From Rhynchosporium graminicola (lineage: Eukaryota; Ascomycota; Leotiomycetes; Helotiales; Ploettnerulaceae): DNA of 64,000 nt. A model generated the notes under the pieces. It was not told the DNA's origin. It did no database searches and saw nothing but the letters and a program-made list of their open reading frames with translations. A program made the translations under genes and the position numbers. Each line of letters starts with the position of its first letter. Position 1 is the stretch's first letter. The DNA lies in assembly GCA_900074885.1 (NCBI GenBank), contig FJUW01000005.1, forward strand, positions 2,801 through 66,800. Direction: 5' to 3'. Shown here one piece after another: positions 63,636-64,000 of this stretch.

Positions 63636-64000
63636 ATGATAGCTAATAAAACCTCTATCTCTTTGAATGTATTTCAAAACTCTTCGGATTTTAAACTCGA
63701 CGAATCAAAAGATAGCTCAATTTTTTAAAGAGGGCTATTCTCTAAAACCTTAGACCCTATTAAGGAGAACCCTGAAAATATCGAAAACTATCGATCAGTT
63801 ACTATTAGATGTTTACAAGCTAATTGCAAGTAAGTTATTAAATAAATCCTTCTAATTATATTATAATATACTAACTTATAAATTATTAGCAAAACCTAGA
63901 AGAATCAAAGAGTTTACGCTTCTACTAGTAACTATATTACTCACTATAAGAACTCTCATAAAGCCTTTGATATAAGAAGGTTTTTAAATAATATTAATAT
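63636..64000 (+). pseudogene. hAT transposase N-terminus with BED finger (partial)
   Basis: ATG at 63636. Exon 1 to 63829, intron 63830-63889 (60 bp, GTAAGT...TACTAAC...TAG), exon 2 from 63890 beyond the window. The frame is continuous except for two stops, TAA at 63726 and a TAG in exon 2 near 63897, both explained by CAA/CAG to TAA/TAG. A zinc-finger pattern spans the splice: RCLQANC, then TSNYITHYKNSHKAF (C-x4-C ... H-x5-H), as in BED fingers of hAT transposases. It would bind the transposon ends. Confidence 0.65.

Larger units (their letters stand above)
63150..64000 (+). mobile_element. hAT-type DNA transposon, left end (runs off window)
   Basis: Left terminus CAGTGTGACAAAT at 63150, followed by a sub-terminal array of gagta/ctact repeats, then a spliced transposase start. 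Terminal CAGTG, sub-terminal repeats and a BED finger together fit the hAT superfamily. The right end and 8-bp target duplication lie outside. Lightly RIP-mutated compared with the gypsy elements. Confidence 0.6.

Overview
The window reads as nuclear DNA of a filamentous ascomycete (Pezizomycotina). The evidence is short 46-60 bp GT-AG introns with CTNAY branch points, fungal gene families (5-hydroxyisourate hydrolase, RanBP2-type zinc finger protein, GH10 xylanase, stand-alone MetE-like protein), and about 50 kb of transposon DNA carrying a strong repeat-induced point mutation (RIP) signature: CpA/TpG is almost absent, TpA is in excess, CpG is retained, and Q/W codons have become stops. I cannot name the species.

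Layout. 1-7.25 kb: an unidentified RIP-altered stretch, a telomere-like repeat, a 5'-truncated Ty3/gypsy chromovirus (called GypA here) and a copia LTR relic. 7.3-11.64 kb: a host gene island (HIU hydrolase, a hypothetical ORF, RanBP2-finger protein). 11.64-54.32 kb: one Helitron insertion (HelA-1), blown up to 42.7 kb by nested elements. 54.32-59.4 kb: the rest of the same host island (dead GH10 xylanase gene, intact MetE-like gene). 59.4-64 kb: a second transposon stack (gypsy LTR fragment, copia, an LTR element with gag, and the left end of a hAT transposon running off the window).

The nest can be unpicked base by base from target-site duplications. HelA-1 (pieces 11643-13430, 35392-35440, 49825-54319) holds GypB (13431-35391, minus, TSD gaagc) and GypC-2 (35441-49824, plus, TSD atagt). 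GypB holds GypA-2 (14399-21845, minus, TSD gatat) and GypC-1 (23581-31350, minus, TSD agtag). GypC-2 holds HelA-2 plus a 325-bp mini-Helitron (40035-46638, minus), whose empty site is preserved in GypC-1. The same Helitron family is therefore both the oldest and one of the youngest layers. HelA-1 landed in the gap between the divergent RanBP2-finger gene and the xylanase gene.

The most unusual content is two antisense genes carried by the elements. GypC carries a spliced gene of about 290 codons on the strand opposite gag-pol, between pol and the 3' LTR; exon, intron and exon lengths (483, 56, 390) are identical in both copies. HelA carries a second gene opposite its Rep-helicase, near its 3' end, seen in both copies, with an Ala/Thr/Ser-rich body and an acidic tail. 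I recognise no family for either. A single N at 17130 sits inside an 882-bp near-perfect direct repeat and looks like an unmerged contig overlap.
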